This document shows positions 10,090 through 19,318 of a stretch of DNA of 33,145 nt, one piece after another; position 1 is the stretch's first letter, and each line of letters opens with the position of its first letter. The DNA lies in NCBI GenBank assembly GCA_020630695.1, contig JAHDIS010000044.1, positions 2,968 through 36,112 of the forward strand. The letters run 5' to 3'. The notes beneath the pieces were generated by a model, which worked only from the letters and a program-made list of their open reading frames with translations, was not told the origin of the DNA and ran no database searches. The stretch is from Paracoccaceae bacterium. GTDB lineage: Bacteria; Pseudomonadota; Alphaproteobacteria; Rhodobacterales; Rhodobacteraceae. Made by a program: the position numbers and the translations under genes.

Positions 10090-11229
10090 ATGGATTTTGC
10101 CCTTTCCGAAGAACAAACCGCCATCTTCGACATGGCGCAGGCCTTTGGCCAGGAGCATATCGCACCCTATGCGCGCCAGTGGGAAGCCGACGGCACAATC
10201 CCCAAGTCACTCTGGCCGCAATTGGCCGAGCTGGGCTTTGGCGGGCTGTATGTATCCGAAGAATCCGGAGGCTCTGGACTGTCGCGGCTCGATGCGACCT
10301 TGGTCTTCGAAGCCCTCTCCATGGCGTGCCCCTCGGTCGCGGCCTTCCTGTCGATCCACAATATGTGCGCACGCATGATTGACAGCTTTGGGTCGGACGA
10401 TCTGAAGGCGCGCGTTTTGCCAAAGGCTCTGACCATGGACATGGTGCTGAGTTACTGCCTGACAGAGCCCGGGTCCGGATCGGATGCGGCGGCCCTGAAA
10501 ACAAGGGCGGAAAAGACCAATGAAGGATACAAGCTAAACGGAACAAAAGCCTTTATTTCAGGCGGCGGCTATTCTGATGCCTATGTGGTCATGTGCCGGA
10601 CCGGCGAGGACGGGCCAAAAGGGATTTCTACGGTCATCGTCGAAGATGGCGCAGCAGGTCTGAGTTTTGGCGGGCTTGAAGACAAGATGGGCTGGCGTTC
10701 GCAGCCGACCGCGCAGGTTCAGTTCGACGACTGCGTAACACCTCATGACATGATGGTTGGCGAAGAAGGCCAAGGCTTCAAATACGCCATGGCCGGATTG
10801 GATGGCGGGCGCCTGAACATCGCCGCCTGTTCACTGGGCGCCGCGCAATCCGGTCTGGATGCGACGCTGGCCTATATGGCCGAGCGCAAGGCCTTTGGCA
10901 AAAGCATCGACCAGTTTCAGGCCCTGCAATTCCGGCTTGCGGATATGGAGATCGAATTGCAGGCGGCGCGCACCTTCTTGCGGCAAGCCGCGTGGAAACT
11001 GGATACCGGCGCGCCGGATGCCACCAAGTTCTGCGCCATGGCCAAGAAGTTCGTGACCGAAGCGGGCAGCAAGGTCGTCGACCAATGCCTGCAATTGCAC
11101 GGCGGCTACGGATACCTTGCCGATTACGGCATCGAGAAACTGGTACGTGATCTTCGTGTGCATCAGATCCTCGAAGGCACCAATGAGATCATGCGCCTGA
11201 TTGTGGCACGGCAGATGCTCGCGCGGTGA
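10090..11229 (+). CDS. Acyl-CoA dehydrogenase, probably isobutyryl-CoA dehydrogenase (valine catabolism)
   Basis: A 379-residue FAD flavoprotein that oxidises an acyl-CoA to the enoyl-CoA and passes electrons to ETF. It carries the N-terminal helical domain, the YCLTEPGSGSDA flavin/substrate segment (about 120-132), the middle beta-domain, and a C-terminal helical domain with LHGGYGYLADYGIEKLVRD. The catalytic glutamate is Glu362 in LEGTNEIMR, the position used by short- and medium-chain enzymes rather than isovaleryl-CoA dehydrogenase. The next gene codes for the later valine steps (3-hydroxyisobutyryl-CoA hydrolase and 3-hydroxyisobutyrate dehydrogenase), so isobutyryl-CoA is the likely substrate. 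A GGAGG site lies 6 nt before the start. The enoyl-CoA hydratase and mmsA are not in this window. Confidence 0.92.
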   Translation: MDFALSEEQTAIFDMAQAFGQEHIAPYARQWEADGTIPKSLWPQLAELGFGGLYVSEESGGSGLSRLDATLVFEALSMACPSVAAFLSIHNMCARMIDSFGSDDLKARVLPKALTMDMVLSYCLTEPGSGSDAAALKTRAEKTNEGYKLNGTKAFISGGGYSDAYVVMCRTGEDGPKGISTVIVEDGAAGLSFGGLEDKMGWRSQPTAQVQFDDCVTPHDMMVGEEGQGFKYAMAGLDGGRLNIAACSLGAAQSGLDATLAYMAERKAFGKSIDQFQALQFRLADMEIELQAARTFLRQAAWKLDTGAPDATKFCAMAKKFVTEAGSKVVDQCLQLHGGYGYLADYGIEKLVRDLRVHQILEGTNEIMRLIVARQMLAR

Positions 11230-11293
11230 ACGTCACCCCACACTGACACTTGCCACCTGACATCGGCCAACCTGGCCATCGGAGTTTTGCACC

Positions 11294-13207
11294 ATGACCG
11301 ACATTTTGATCCGCACCGAAGGCAAAGCGGGGCGCATTACCCTGAACCGGCCCAAAGCTCTCAACGCGCTCAGCTATGCCATGTGCCTTGCGATTGAAGA
11401 GGCACTGGACCGGTGGGCCAAAGATGATTCCGTTGCGTTGGTCGTACTGGACGCCGAAGGCGATCGCGCCTTTTGCGCGGGTGGTGACATTCAGGAAATG
11501 TACGACACAGGCACCGCCGGAGACTATGACTATGGCCGCCAGTTCTGGCGCGACGAATACCGGATGAACGCCAAGATCGCCGAGTATCCAAAACCCATCG
11601 TCAGTTTCCTGCATGGCTTTACCATGGGTGGCGGTGTGGGCTTGGGCGGGCACTGCAGCCACCGCATCGTTTGCGAAAGCACACAGATCGCCATGCCTGA
11701 ATGCTCGATCGGTTTTGTACCGGACGTGGGCGGATCCTACATTCTCGCCAAGGCGCCCGGGCGTCTGGGCGAATACCTCGGCCTGACAGCCACGCGCATG
11801 GGTCCGGGGGATGCCATCCACGCAGGTTTCGCCGACGCTTATGTGCCCGAGGCCGAATGGGGCGGGCTCAAATCCGATCTTTGCAGCACCGGCGATGTTG
11901 CGGCCATTCCCCAGCACCCTGCCCCGCACAGCCCCTTGGCAGATCAGCAGGCCGAGATCGATCGCTTGATGGGCACAGAAGATCTTCAGGGGATGCTCAA
12001 CCAACTGCGCGGCGACGACAGCGAATTTGCTGCCAAGACCCTGTCCAAACTGGAACGCATCGCGCCGTTGTCATTGGCCGTGACCATCGAGATGCTTCAC
12101 CGCCTACGCGGGCCGTCGCTCAATATTCGCAAGGCGCTGGAACTGGAATATCGGGTCAGCCACCGGGTCATGGAGCACGGCGATTTTCTGGAAGGCATCC
12201 GTGCGGCCATCATCGACAAGGATCGCACCCCGAAATGGCGACACACGCTGGACAAGGTGCCGGCTGTTGATGTCTCTTTCATGCTGCGGCCCCTTGGCAA
12301 AGAGGCCCTGCAATTCGAACGGGAGGATACAGGTATGAACATCGGTTTCATCGGACTGGGCAACATGGGTGCACCCATGGCCGCCAATCTGGCCAAGGCT
12401 GGGCACACTGTGGTCGGTTTTGACGTCGCCGGGACGGCCGTCGAGGGATGCGCGCAAGCCACCAGCGCAGTCGAGGCCGCCACAAATGCCGATGTGGTTG
12501 TCACCATGCTACCGAACGGAAATATCCTGCGATCGGTCGCAGACGAGATCGTTCCGGCCATGAAATCCGGGGCTGTCCTGTTGGACTGCTCGACCGTCGA
12601 CGTCGAAAGCGCACGCGCGGTTGCGGAACAGGCCCAGTCTGCCGGGTTGGGTGCGCTGGATGCGCCCGTGTCGGGCGGCATTGGTGGCGCCGCGGGCGGG
12701 ACATTGACCTTTATGGTCGGCGGCAGCGGCGACGCCTTTGACATTGCAAAACCGCTGTTCGACATCATGGGGCAAAAGGCCGTGCATTGCGGTCCGGCCG
12801 GAAACGGTCAGGCCGCCAAGATCTGCAACAACATGATCCTTGGCGTAACCATGATCGCCACCTGCGAAGCCTTTGCACTCGCTGACAAGCTCGGGCTCGA
12901 CCGTCAGGCAATGTTCGACGTGGTCAGCACATCCTCGGGCTATTCATGGACAATGAATGCCTACTGCCCTGCCCCCGGCGTCGGCCCGCAATCCCCGGCA
13001 GACAATGGCTATAAACCCGGGTTCGCCGCAGATTTGATGCTCAAGGATTTGCGTCTGGCGCAACAGGCCGCCGAGGCTGCGGATGCCGACACACCAATGG
13101 GCGCAGCGGCGATGGCGCTCTACCAAACCTTTGTTGAAAACGAAGATGGTGCCGGTCAGGATTTCAGCGCAATGCTGCCCCGCTTCGAAACGCGCGGACG
13201 CGATTGA
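11294..13207 (+). CDS. 3-hydroxyisobutyryl-CoA hydrolase joined in frame to 3-hydroxyisobutyrate dehydrogenase (MmsB)
   Basis: One open frame of 637 residues encodes two complete valine-degradation enzymes. Residues 1-347 are a crotonase-fold hydrolase: AFCAGGD oxyanion-hole segment (59-65), HGFTMGGGVGLGG (107-119), and catalytic Glu136 and Asp144 in AMPECSIGFVPDVGGS. Residues 348-637 are a full 290-residue MmsB: GFIGLGNMG dinucleotide fold, DAPVSGG, catalytic Lys509 in GNGQAAKICNN, and KDLRLA. The two enzymes act in succession. Normally they are separate genes. Here a strong internal ribosome site (CGGGAGGA) stands 6 nt before the in-frame ATG of MmsB (12335), so MmsB could also be made alone. 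Either the stop codon between them has been lost or the reading is a sequencing error at the junction. Confidence 0.85.
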   Translation: MTDILIRTEGKAGRITLNRPKALNALSYAMCLAIEEALDRWAKDDSVALVVLDAEGDRAFCAGGDIQEMYDTGTAGDYDYGRQFWRDEYRMNAKIAEYPKPIVSFLHGFTMGGGVGLGGHCSHRIVCESTQIAMPECSIGFVPDVGGSYILAKAPGRLGEYLGLTATRMGPGDAIHAGFADAYVPEAEWGGLKSDLCSTGDVAAIPQHPAPHSPLADQQAEIDRLMGTEDLQGMLNQLRGDDSEFAAKTLSKLERIAPLSLAVTIEMLHRLRGPSLNIRKALELEYRVSHRVMEHGDFLEGIRAAIIDKDRTPKWRHTLDKVPAVDVSFMLRPLGKEALQFEREDTGMNIGFIGLGNMGAPMAANLAKAGHTVVGFDVAGTAVEGCAQATSAVEAATNADVVVTMLPNGNILRSVADEIVPAMKSGAVLLDCSTVDVESARAVAEQAQSAGLGALDAPVSGGIGGAAGGTLTFMVGGSGDAFDIAKPLFDIMGQKAVHCGPAGNGQAAKICNNMILGVTMIATCEAFALADKLGLDRQAMFDVVSTSSGYSWTMNAYCPAPGVGPQSPADNGYKPGFAADLMLKDLRLAQQAAEAADADTPMGAAAMALYQTFVENEDGAGQDFSAMLPRFETRGRD

Positions 13208-13221
13208 TTTGTGCAAAAATG

Positions 13222-13254
13222 GGGACAATTCCGGTACAAGGCTGGAATTGTCCC
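13222..13254. terminator. Perfect inverted repeat after the valine genes
   Basis: GGGACAATTCC (13222-13232) and GGAATTGTCCC (13244-13254) form an 11-bp perfect stem with an 11-nt loop, starting 14 nt after the stop of the fused gene. There is no U-tract. It probably ends or stabilises the valine transcript. The remaining gap up to 13451 is AT-rich and likely holds the promoter of the next gene. Confidence 0.5.
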
Positions 13255-13361
13255 GAACCAACCCAAGTGGAAAACAGGCAAATCCGTCAATAAAACAAGG
13301 GTTTTTCAACAAGCTAAATTGTGGCGCAAACAGCCACAACAATTTTCCGGCTGCCCCAAAG

Positions 13362-13376
13362 TTAACGTGGAAGTAA
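13362..13376 (+). promoter_or_regulatory. CtrA-like site upstream of the Hint-domain gene
   Basis: TTAACGTGGAAGTAA fits TTAA-N7-TTAA with one mismatch, 76-90 nt before the start. Weak on its own. Confidence 0.25.
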
Positions 13377-13451
13377 CCTAAACAAACCACTTCTATTGGC
13401 CACTTTGTCCTCAAGAGCGCAACAAATCGCGCCACAGTTGAGGACGAGTAA

Positions 13452-15032
13452 ATGCCAACGGCAACCGAGCTACCGATTGATACAACGGCCACCGCGCTGG
13501 ACATGGCCAATGAGATTTTTGGCAGTGGCGCGACGGTCAATTCCGCCACCTACTTTGGCGATAACAACGCTTCGGGCATCTACTCGAACGGCGACGTGGT
13601 TTCGCCCTTTGCAACGCCGGGTGATACCGGTGTCATTCTGTCGACGGGCAACGTAGCAGATTTCACCAACTCGGACGGCACCACCAACACCAACACCAGC
13701 GCAGGCACCAGCACAGACACTGCCGGTGTGGATGGCGACGCGCAGTTCAACGCCCTCGCTGGCGGCAACAACACCTTTGATGCAGCGATTTTGGAAGTCG
13801 ACTTTACGCCAACCGGGGACACGCTGACCGTCGATTTCGTGATCTCGTCCGAAGAATACCCGGAATACATCAACTCTCAGTACCTCGACGCTGTCGGCGT
13901 CTGGGTCAACGGTGTTCAGGCAACTGTCTCGATCGGTGACGGCACGGCGTCAGTCGGGAACATCAACGGTGCGGAAACACCCAACCTTTACAACGACAAC
14001 GCCGCGGATCAGTACAACACCGAGATGGATGGCTTTACCATCACCCTGACGTTTGTCGCCCCCGTAAACCCCGGCGTGGTCAATACTCTGCGCATTGGTG
14101 TGGCCGATGTCTTTGACTCCAGCTACGATACCAACCTGTTGATTGCAGGCGGCTCTGTTCAGGCAACCATTGTTGCGCAGGACGACTCGGTATCGCTCGG
14201 CAACAACGACACCAAGACACTCGACGTGCTGGACAACGACAGCTCAACCGGTGGAACGCTTACCGTCACACAGATCAATGGCACAGCCGTCAGCGCGGGC
14301 GATACCGTTACGCTGGCAACCGGGCAGTCCATCACGCTGAACGCTGACGGAACATTCGAGATCACTGGCGACGGCGATGCGGAAACCGTCTACTTCACCT
14401 ACGAAATCGAAGATGCTTCGGGCAATCTGGATACGGCGGTCGTAGAGGTCACGCAGGTTCCCTGCTTTGTGCACGGCACATATATCGACACACCAAATGG
14501 CCCAAAACTGATCGAGGATTTGCGCCCCGGCGATAAGGTTCTGACATTGGACAATGGCGCCCAGCCTATTCGGTGGATTGGCCAGCGCACGGTACCCGCC
14601 GTTGGCAATCATCGTCCGATCCGCATTCGCAAGGGTTCCTTTGGCGCATCACGGGAACTGATGCTGTCTCCGCAGCACCGTGTGCTGATTGCGCATTACT
14701 GGGCCGAGCTGATGTTTGGATCAGACGAAGTGCTGGTCAAGGTCAAGGATCTGGTGAACGACGCAACCGTGCGCCCTGTAACCGACATGGAAACCGTAAC
14801 CTATTTCCACATCCTGTTTGACGAACACCATATCCTCACGGCGAACGGTGTGACCTGTGAAAGCTACCTGCCGGGGCCTGCCCTACAGGAACAGTTTGAT
14901 CCCGACACACAGGCCGAAATCATTTCGTTGTTCCCAGAGTTGAATGAAGGGTTCGAAAACTACGGCCCTGCCGCCAGAACGATCTTGAAAACACCCGAGG
15001 CCGCCGCGCTGTGCAATGCCATTGCGGCATAA
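13452..15032 (+). CDS. Secreted choice-of-anchor-L / Hint-domain protein
   Basis: A 526-residue acidic protein rich in Asp, Asn, Thr and Gly, with no N-terminal signal peptide, which suggests type I secretion. Residues about 20-240 resemble the choice-of-anchor L domain: ATYFGDNNASGIY, then DFVISSEEYPEYINSQYLDA. Residues about 245-335 form an Ig/cadherin-like repeat (LDVLDNDSSTGG, YFTYEIEDASGN). Residues 338-490 are a Hint (hedgehog/intein-type) self-processing domain: nucleophile Cys338 in VPCFVHGTYIDTP, IEDLRPGDKVLTL, SPQHRVL, and HILFDEHHILTANG. No intein-like C-terminal His-Asn is evident, so cleavage at Cys338 with release or attachment of the N-terminal part is more likely than splicing. 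A GAGGA site lies before the ATG. Function is unknown; adhesion or surface display is an inference. Confidence 0.88.
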   Translation: MPTATELPIDTTATALDMANEIFGSGATVNSATYFGDNNASGIYSNGDVVSPFATPGDTGVILSTGNVADFTNSDGTTNTNTSAGTSTDTAGVDGDAQFNALAGGNNTFDAAILEVDFTPTGDTLTVDFVISSEEYPEYINSQYLDAVGVWVNGVQATVSIGDGTASVGNINGAETPNLYNDNAADQYNTEMDGFTITLTFVAPVNPGVVNTLRIGVADVFDSSYDTNLLIAGGSVQATIVAQDDSVSLGNNDTKTLDVLDNDSSTGGTLTVTQINGTAVSAGDTVTLATGQSITLNADGTFEITGDGDAETVYFTYEIEDASGNLDTAVVEVTQVPCFVHGTYIDTPNGPKLIEDLRPGDKVLTLDNGAQPIRWIGQRTVPAVGNHRPIRIRKGSFGASRELMLSPQHRVLIAHYWAELMFGSDEVLVKVKDLVNDATVRPVTDMETVTYFHILFDEHHILTANGVTCESYLPGPALQEQFDPDTQAEIISLFPELNEGFENYGPAARTILKTPEAAALCNAIAA

Positions 15033-15133
15033 TGGCCGGATAACGCCAAGGTGATCCTCGAAGTATTCCATTTTCAGAATGTCTTGGTATGATGATCGCT
15101 GTATCAACAGTAGCATCAGACAGGATTGAGATT

Positions 15134-15334
15134 ATGAAAAAGAATGTTGGCGGCCTGGATCGCATCTTGCGCATTGCCTTTGGCGCGGCGCTGCTGCTTG
15201 GATTTTTCCTCAACGCAGACGCAGCCTATCGCTGGGCATATCTTTTGGGCATTATTCCACTGGCGACGGGTCTTATTGGCACCTGTCCGCCCTATGCCCT
15301 GCTGGGTATCAACACCTGCAAAGTAAAAAACTGA
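15134..15334 (+). CDS. Small DUF2892 (YgaP-type) membrane protein
   Basis: This 66-residue protein has the NVGGLDRILRIAFG opening and the TCPPYALLGINTC ending characteristic of the DUF2892 family, with two hydrophobic helices (about 15-27 and 34-50). The family includes the membrane part of YgaP-type rhodaneses, but this protein has no rhodanese domain and its role is unknown. I chose the ATG at MKKNVGG, with AGGA nine bases upstream, over an earlier in-frame start that adds 15 non-conserved residues. It is convergent with the patatin gene and shares a terminator with it. Confidence 0.85.
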   Translation: MKKNVGGLDRILRIAFGAALLLGFFLNADAAYRWAYLLGIIPLATGLIGTCPPYALLGINTCKVKN

Positions 15335-15341
15335 AACGAAT

Positions 15342-15363
15342 GCGCCCCGATCAGGGGCGTTTT
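15342..15363. terminator. Shared bidirectional terminator
   Basis: GCGCCCC-GATCA-GGGGCG(T) forms a 6-7-bp GC stem with a 5-nt loop, followed on the plus strand by TTTT, and serves the DUF2892 gene. On the minus strand the patatin stop codon lies in the loop, so the last patatin codons form one arm. Confidence 0.75.
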
Positions 15364-16250
15364 CCCATTTCTTCACGTAGCGTTTTCAGCGCATCTGAAG
15401 CGCTGCGTGCGATGCGTTGCCCTTCCGCGATGGCTTCTTCGGCGCGAAACAGCTCCATCACCGAAACCGACGACAAATCTGCATCCAGAACCACATCCGC
15501 CGGATCGACCGCGGCGCGAGAAGCGCGCAGAAATTCAGTCAGAATGTCGATCGATGTAGAAACCACATCCATATAGGCCGGGCCGCTTTCCTGCTTTGGC
15601 TCGGAAAGCCAGTCCGCAACGCCCTGAGGCAGATAGCCACGCAATCCTTCGCCGCCAATGCGGGACAGATAACTGTCTTCTTCCTTGGGCTCCCACAATG
15701 TGTTTCCGGATTTCGCATTTGGATTTACCGCGATTGTTCGCGCTGCGCCAAGCGCCCGGCACGCCGAAGTGGGCACCGGGTTAATCAGCCCACCATCCAA
15801 AAGCCAGCGCCCGTCATGTTGACATGGCGAAAATACACCCGGAATGGCAATCGATGCACGTATGGCCGGAATCAAAGGCCCTTGTTTGAGCCAAATCTCG
15901 CGGCCCGTGGCCATATCGGTGGCCACCGCAAGAAAAGGTCGGTCGAGGTCTTCGATGCGGTCAGGCAAGCCGATCTCGCTCAGGACCTGCGTGATGGCAG
16001 AGCCCTCCACAAGCCCGCCGCGATCCAGACGCAGGTCCAGATACCGCAGAAACCGCGCCTTAGTCAGGCTGCGTGCCCAGTCTTCCAGAGCGTCCAGCTT
16101 GCCGGCGGCCCAAACCGCCCCCACCAGCGCACCCATGGAGCACCCGGCAACAACGTCAGGCTCCAATCCTTGGCTCTTTAGCGCCCGGAGCACGCCAATA
16201 TGGCACCACCCACGCGCACCGCCCGACCCAAGCGCAAGGCCGAGGCTCAT
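15351..16250 (-). CDS. Patatin-like phospholipase (RssA-type)
   Basis: A 299-residue patatin-fold lipid acyl hydrolase using a Ser-Asp dyad. The oxyanion motif GSGGARG is at 8-14, nucleophile Ser38 sits in GCSMG, and the catalytic Asp152 is in [11 protein letters not shown]. This matches the compact bacterial RssA/NTE-type family, probably acting on the inner face of the membrane. No signal peptide is present. Its ATG overlaps the uvrA stop codon by 4 nt, so it is translated from the uvrA mRNA and, given the LexA box upstream of uvrA, may be induced by DNA damage with it. The natural substrate is unknown. Confidence 0.92.
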   Translation of the reverse strand: MSLGLALGSGGARGWCHIGVLRALKSQGLEPDVVAGCSMGALVGAVWAAGKLDALEDWARSLTKARFLRYLDLRLDRGGLVEGSAITQVLSEIGLPDRIEDLDRPFLAVATDMATGREIWLKQGPLIPAIRASIAIPGVFSPCQHDGRWLLDGGLINPVPTSACRALGAARTIAVNPNAKSGNTLWEPKEEDSYLSRIGGEGLRGYLPQGVADWLSEPKQESGPAYMDVVSTSIDILTEFLRASRAAVDPADVVLDADLSSVSVMELFRAEEAIAEGQRIARSASDALKTLREEMGKRP

Positions 16251-19144
16251 TCAGCAGCCACCCGCTTGGGATTGAGCATCGGTCCGAGATAACGCCCTGT
16301 ATGGGAACGCTCGACCTCGGCAACCTGTTCAGGTGTGCCCTCGGCAACAATTTCGCCGCCTCCATCACCGCCTTCCGGGCCGATGTCGATGATCCAGTCC
16401 GCAGTCTTGATCACATCAAGATTGTGTTCGATCACGATCACCGTGTTCCCGCCCTCGACCAGTTCGTGCAGAACCTCGAGCAATTTTCGCACGTCTTCGA
16501 AATGCAGGCCGGTCGTAGGTTCATCAAGGATATAGAGCGTGCGCCCCGTTGAACGCTTGGCCAGTTCTTTGGACAGCTTCACCCGCTGGGCCTCACCACC
16601 AGAAAGCGTGGTGGCTTGCTGGCCAACCTTGATATAGCCAAGCCCGACGCGCATCAGCGCATCCATCTTTTCCCGGATGCTCGGAACCGCCTTGAAGAAC
16701 TCTTGCGCATCTTCAACAGTCATATCAAGAACGTCGGCTATGCTCTTGCCTTTAAACTTGATTTCCAGAGTCTCACGGTTGTAGCGCGCGCCCTTGCAGG
16801 TCTCGCATTCGACATATACATCCGGCAAGAAGTGCATCTCGATCTTGATGACGCCGTCCCCCTGACAGGCCTCGCAGCGCCCGCCTTTGACGTTGAACGA
16901 GAACCGTCCCGGCTTGTAGCCACGCGCCTTGGCCTCAGGCAATCCGGCGAACCAATCGCGGATCGGCGTAAAGGCCCCGGTGTATGTCGCTGGGTTGGAG
17001 CGCGGCGTGCGGCCAATGGGACGCTGGTCAATGTCGATGACCTTGTCGAGATGTTCGAGCCCCTTGATCGTCTCGCAGGGCGCAGGCGTCTGGCGTGCGC
17101 CGTTCAGCGCCATTGAGGCCGTCTTGAACAACGTCTCGATCGTCAGAGTGGACTTCCCGCCCCCCGAAACACCGGTGACGCAAACAAATTTACCCAACGG
17201 GAATTCAGCCGTCACGTTCTTAAGATTGTTCCCGGTCGCCTTGACGACCTTTAGCTTTTTCTTGTTGCCCTTGCGCCGTTCAGCGGGCACCGCCACTTCC
17301 CGCCCGCCAGACAAATACTGACCCGTCAGACTGGCAGGATCCGATGCAACCTGATCCGGAGTGCCTTGCGATACCACTTGTCCGCCGTGCACACCCGCGC
17401 CCGGGCCAATATCAAAGACATAGTCAGCCTCGCGGATTGCTTCTTCGTCATGTTCAACCACGATCACGGTATTGCCCTGATCGCGCAGGTTCTTAAGCGT
17501 GGTAATCAGCCGATCATTGTCGCGCTGGTGCAGTCCGATGCTTGGTTCGTCCAGCACATAAAGAACCCCCGTCAGGCCAGAACCAATCTGGCTGGCCAGT
17601 CGAATGCGCTGGGATTCACCGCCCGACAACGTGCCCGCATTTCGGCTCAGGGTCAGATACTCAAGTCCGACATTGTTCAAAAAGCCGAGCCGTTCGCGAA
17701 TTTCCTTGAGGATCGCCCGGGCGATTTCGTTTTTCTGATCCGTGAGGTTGTCCGGTACGGTCTGGCACCAGTCAAAAGCCTGCCGGATCGACATCTGGAC
17801 CACCTGCCCCACGTGCAGCAGGCTGTCCTTGTCTTTGGCTGAGCCGATCTTCACCGCCAGAGCTTCTTCGCGCAGACGGTAACCGCCACAGGTTCCGCAG
17901 GACCGGTTGTTCTGATAGCGCTCGAATTCTTCGCGGATCCAGTTGCTGTCTGTTTCGCGGTAGCGGCGTTCCATATTGGGGATCACGCCTTCGAAGGCAC
18001 GGCTGACCTGATAGACCCGCCCGCCTTCGTCATACCGGAACTGGATCTCTTCTTCGCCGGAGCCGTAGAGGAAAACCTGCTGCACGTGCGCTGGCAGGTC
18101 TTTCCAGCGGGCGTTCTTGTCGAACTCGTAATGCTTCGCGATGGCTTCGATGGTTTGCAGGAAATACGGGCTCTTGCCCTTACGCCAAGGCGCCAGCGCT
18201 CCATCAGAAATCTTGAGCGTCTGATCCGGCACGACCAGCCGTTCATCAAAGAACAACTCAACCCCCAGACCGTCACAGTCAGGACAAGCACCAAAAGGCG
18301 CGTTGAAGGAAAACAGGCGCGGCTCAATTTCGGGAATCGTGAAACCGCTGACCGGACAGGCAAAGTTTTCGCTGAAAGTGATGCGCTCTGCGTCGGGCGT
18401 ATTGCCGTCATCATCCGCGCGCGGCGCGGTTTCCAGGATCGCGATGCCATCCGCCAGATCGAGCGCAGTGCGGAAACTGTCAGCCAGACGGGTTTCCATC
18501 CCTTCGCGCACGACAATGCGATCTACGACAACGTCGATGTCGTGGCGGAATTTCTTGTCCAGTGTTGGCGGCGTGTCCAGATCGTAGAATTCGCCATCCA
18601 CTTTAACGCGCTGGAAGCCTTGCTTGCGCAGTTCCAGAAATTCCTTGCGGTACTCACCCTTTCGATCCCGGATGATCGGCGCCAGAAGGTATCCCCGGGT
18701 TCCGTCTTCCATGGTCATCACACGGTCAACCATGTCCTGGACCTGCTGCGCCTCGATGGGCTGGCCGGTTGCAGGGCTGTAGGGCGTACCAACCCGCGCG
18801 AACAGCAGACGCATATAGTCATAAATCTCGGTCACCGTGCCAACGGTTGAGCGCGGGTTCTTGGAGGTGGTCTTCTGCTCGATTGAAATCGCCGGGCTGA
18901 GCCCCGCGATATGATCCACATCCGGTTTTTCCATCATGTCGAGGAACTGCCGCGCATAGGCCGACAGCGATTCCACGTAGCGGCGCTGGCCTTCTGCGTA
19001 GATGGTATCAAAGGCCAGAGACGACTTGCCCGAACCGGACAAGCCGGTGATGACCACAAGCTGATCACGCGGAATATCCACGTCAATGCTCTTGAGGTTA
19101 TGTTCACGCGCGCCGCGCACCTCGATCTGTTTCAACTCGGGCAT
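16247..19144 (-). CDS. uvrA: UvrABC excision nuclease subunit A
   Basis: UvrA recognises bulky DNA lesions and loads UvrB for nucleotide excision repair. The 965-residue protein has two ABC ATPase halves: first Walker [10 protein letters not shown] (Lys40) with signature [11 protein letters not shown] and [10 protein letters not shown], second Walker [10 protein letters not shown] with [11 protein letters not shown] and [10 protein letters not shown]. The second zinc finger is intact (CEAC then CETC). In the first, CPVS...CPDC, one cysteine position of the E. coli protein is serine, which I believe is usual in alphaproteobacteria. I start at MPELKQIEV, preceded by a GGGGGA ribosome site, dropping a 19-residue non-conserved extension. 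An exact LexA box lies 69-83 nt upstream. The last codon overlaps the patatin gene. Confidence 0.98.
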   Translation of the reverse strand: MPELKQIEVRGAREHNLKSIDVDIPRDQLVVITGLSGSGKSSLAFDTIYAEGQRRYVESLSAYARQFLDMMEKPDVDHIAGLSPAISIEQKTTSKNPRSTVGTVTEIYDYMRLLFARVGTPYSPATGQPIEAQQVQDMVDRVMTMEDGTRGYLLAPIIRDRKGEYRKEFLELRKQGFQRVKVDGEFYDLDTPPTLDKKFRHDIDVVVDRIVVREGMETRLADSFRTALDLADGIAILETAPRADDDGNTPDAERITFSENFACPVSGFTIPEIEPRLFSFNAPFGACPDCDGLGVELFFDERLVVPDQTLKISDGALAPWRKGKSPYFLQTIEAIAKHYEFDKNARWKDLPAHVQQVFLYGSGEEEIQFRYDEGGRVYQVSRAFEGVIPNMERRYRETDSNWIREEFERYQNNRSCGTCGGYRLREEALAVKIGSAKDKDSLLHVGQVVQMSIRQAFDWCQTVPDNLTDQKNEIARAILKEIRERLGFLNNVGLEYLTLSRNAGTLSGGESQRIRLASQIGSGLTGVLYVLDEPSIGLHQRDNDRLITTLKNLRDQGNTVIVVEHDEEAIREADYVFDIGPGAGVHGGQVVSQGTPDQVASDPASLTGQYLSGGREVAVPAERRKGNKKKLKVVKATGNNLKNVTAEFPLGKFVCVTGVSGGGKSTLTIETLFKTASMALNGARQTPAPCETIKGLEHLDKVIDIDQRPIGRTPRSNPATYTGAFTPIRDWFAGLPEAKARGYKPGRFSFNVKGGRCEACQGDGVIKIEMHFLPDVYVECETCKGARYNRETLEIKFKGKSIADVLDMTVEDAQEFFKAVPSIREKMDALMRVGLGYIKVGQQATTLSGGEAQRVKLSKELAKRSTGRTLYILDEPTTGLHFEDVRKLLEVLHELVEGGNTVIVIEHNLDVIKTADWIIDIGPEGGDGGGEIVAEGTPEQVAEVERSHTGRYLGPMLNPKRVAAE

Positions 19145-19212
19145 TGAGTCCCCCAAAACTGGTTCAGACACACAGATAGGCCATCCCGACTTCCGCGCCA
19201 ACAGAAATATGT

Positions 19213-19227
19213 GAACGAAATATGAAC
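19213..19227 (-). promoter_or_regulatory. LexA (SOS) box upstream of uvrA
   Basis: GAACGAAATATGAAC on the plus strand, equal to GTTC-N7-GTTC on the minus strand, lies 69-83 nt before the uvrA start and 92-106 nt before the divergent VWA gene. uvrA is a classical LexA target, so this confirms that the alphaproteobacterial box is in use in this genome. Confidence 0.85.
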
Positions 19228-19318
19228 ATACGAGGTCTGCAGGGCAGGTTTTCCACGCCTTGCCCGGGCTTTCAGCCTCTGATTGGATGGCACTGCACAG
19301 AAGATAACGGAGTAAGCC

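Noticed and set aside
18086-18850. Plus-strand frame opposite uvrA
   Set aside because: Shadow of a strongly conserved gene, with no motif.
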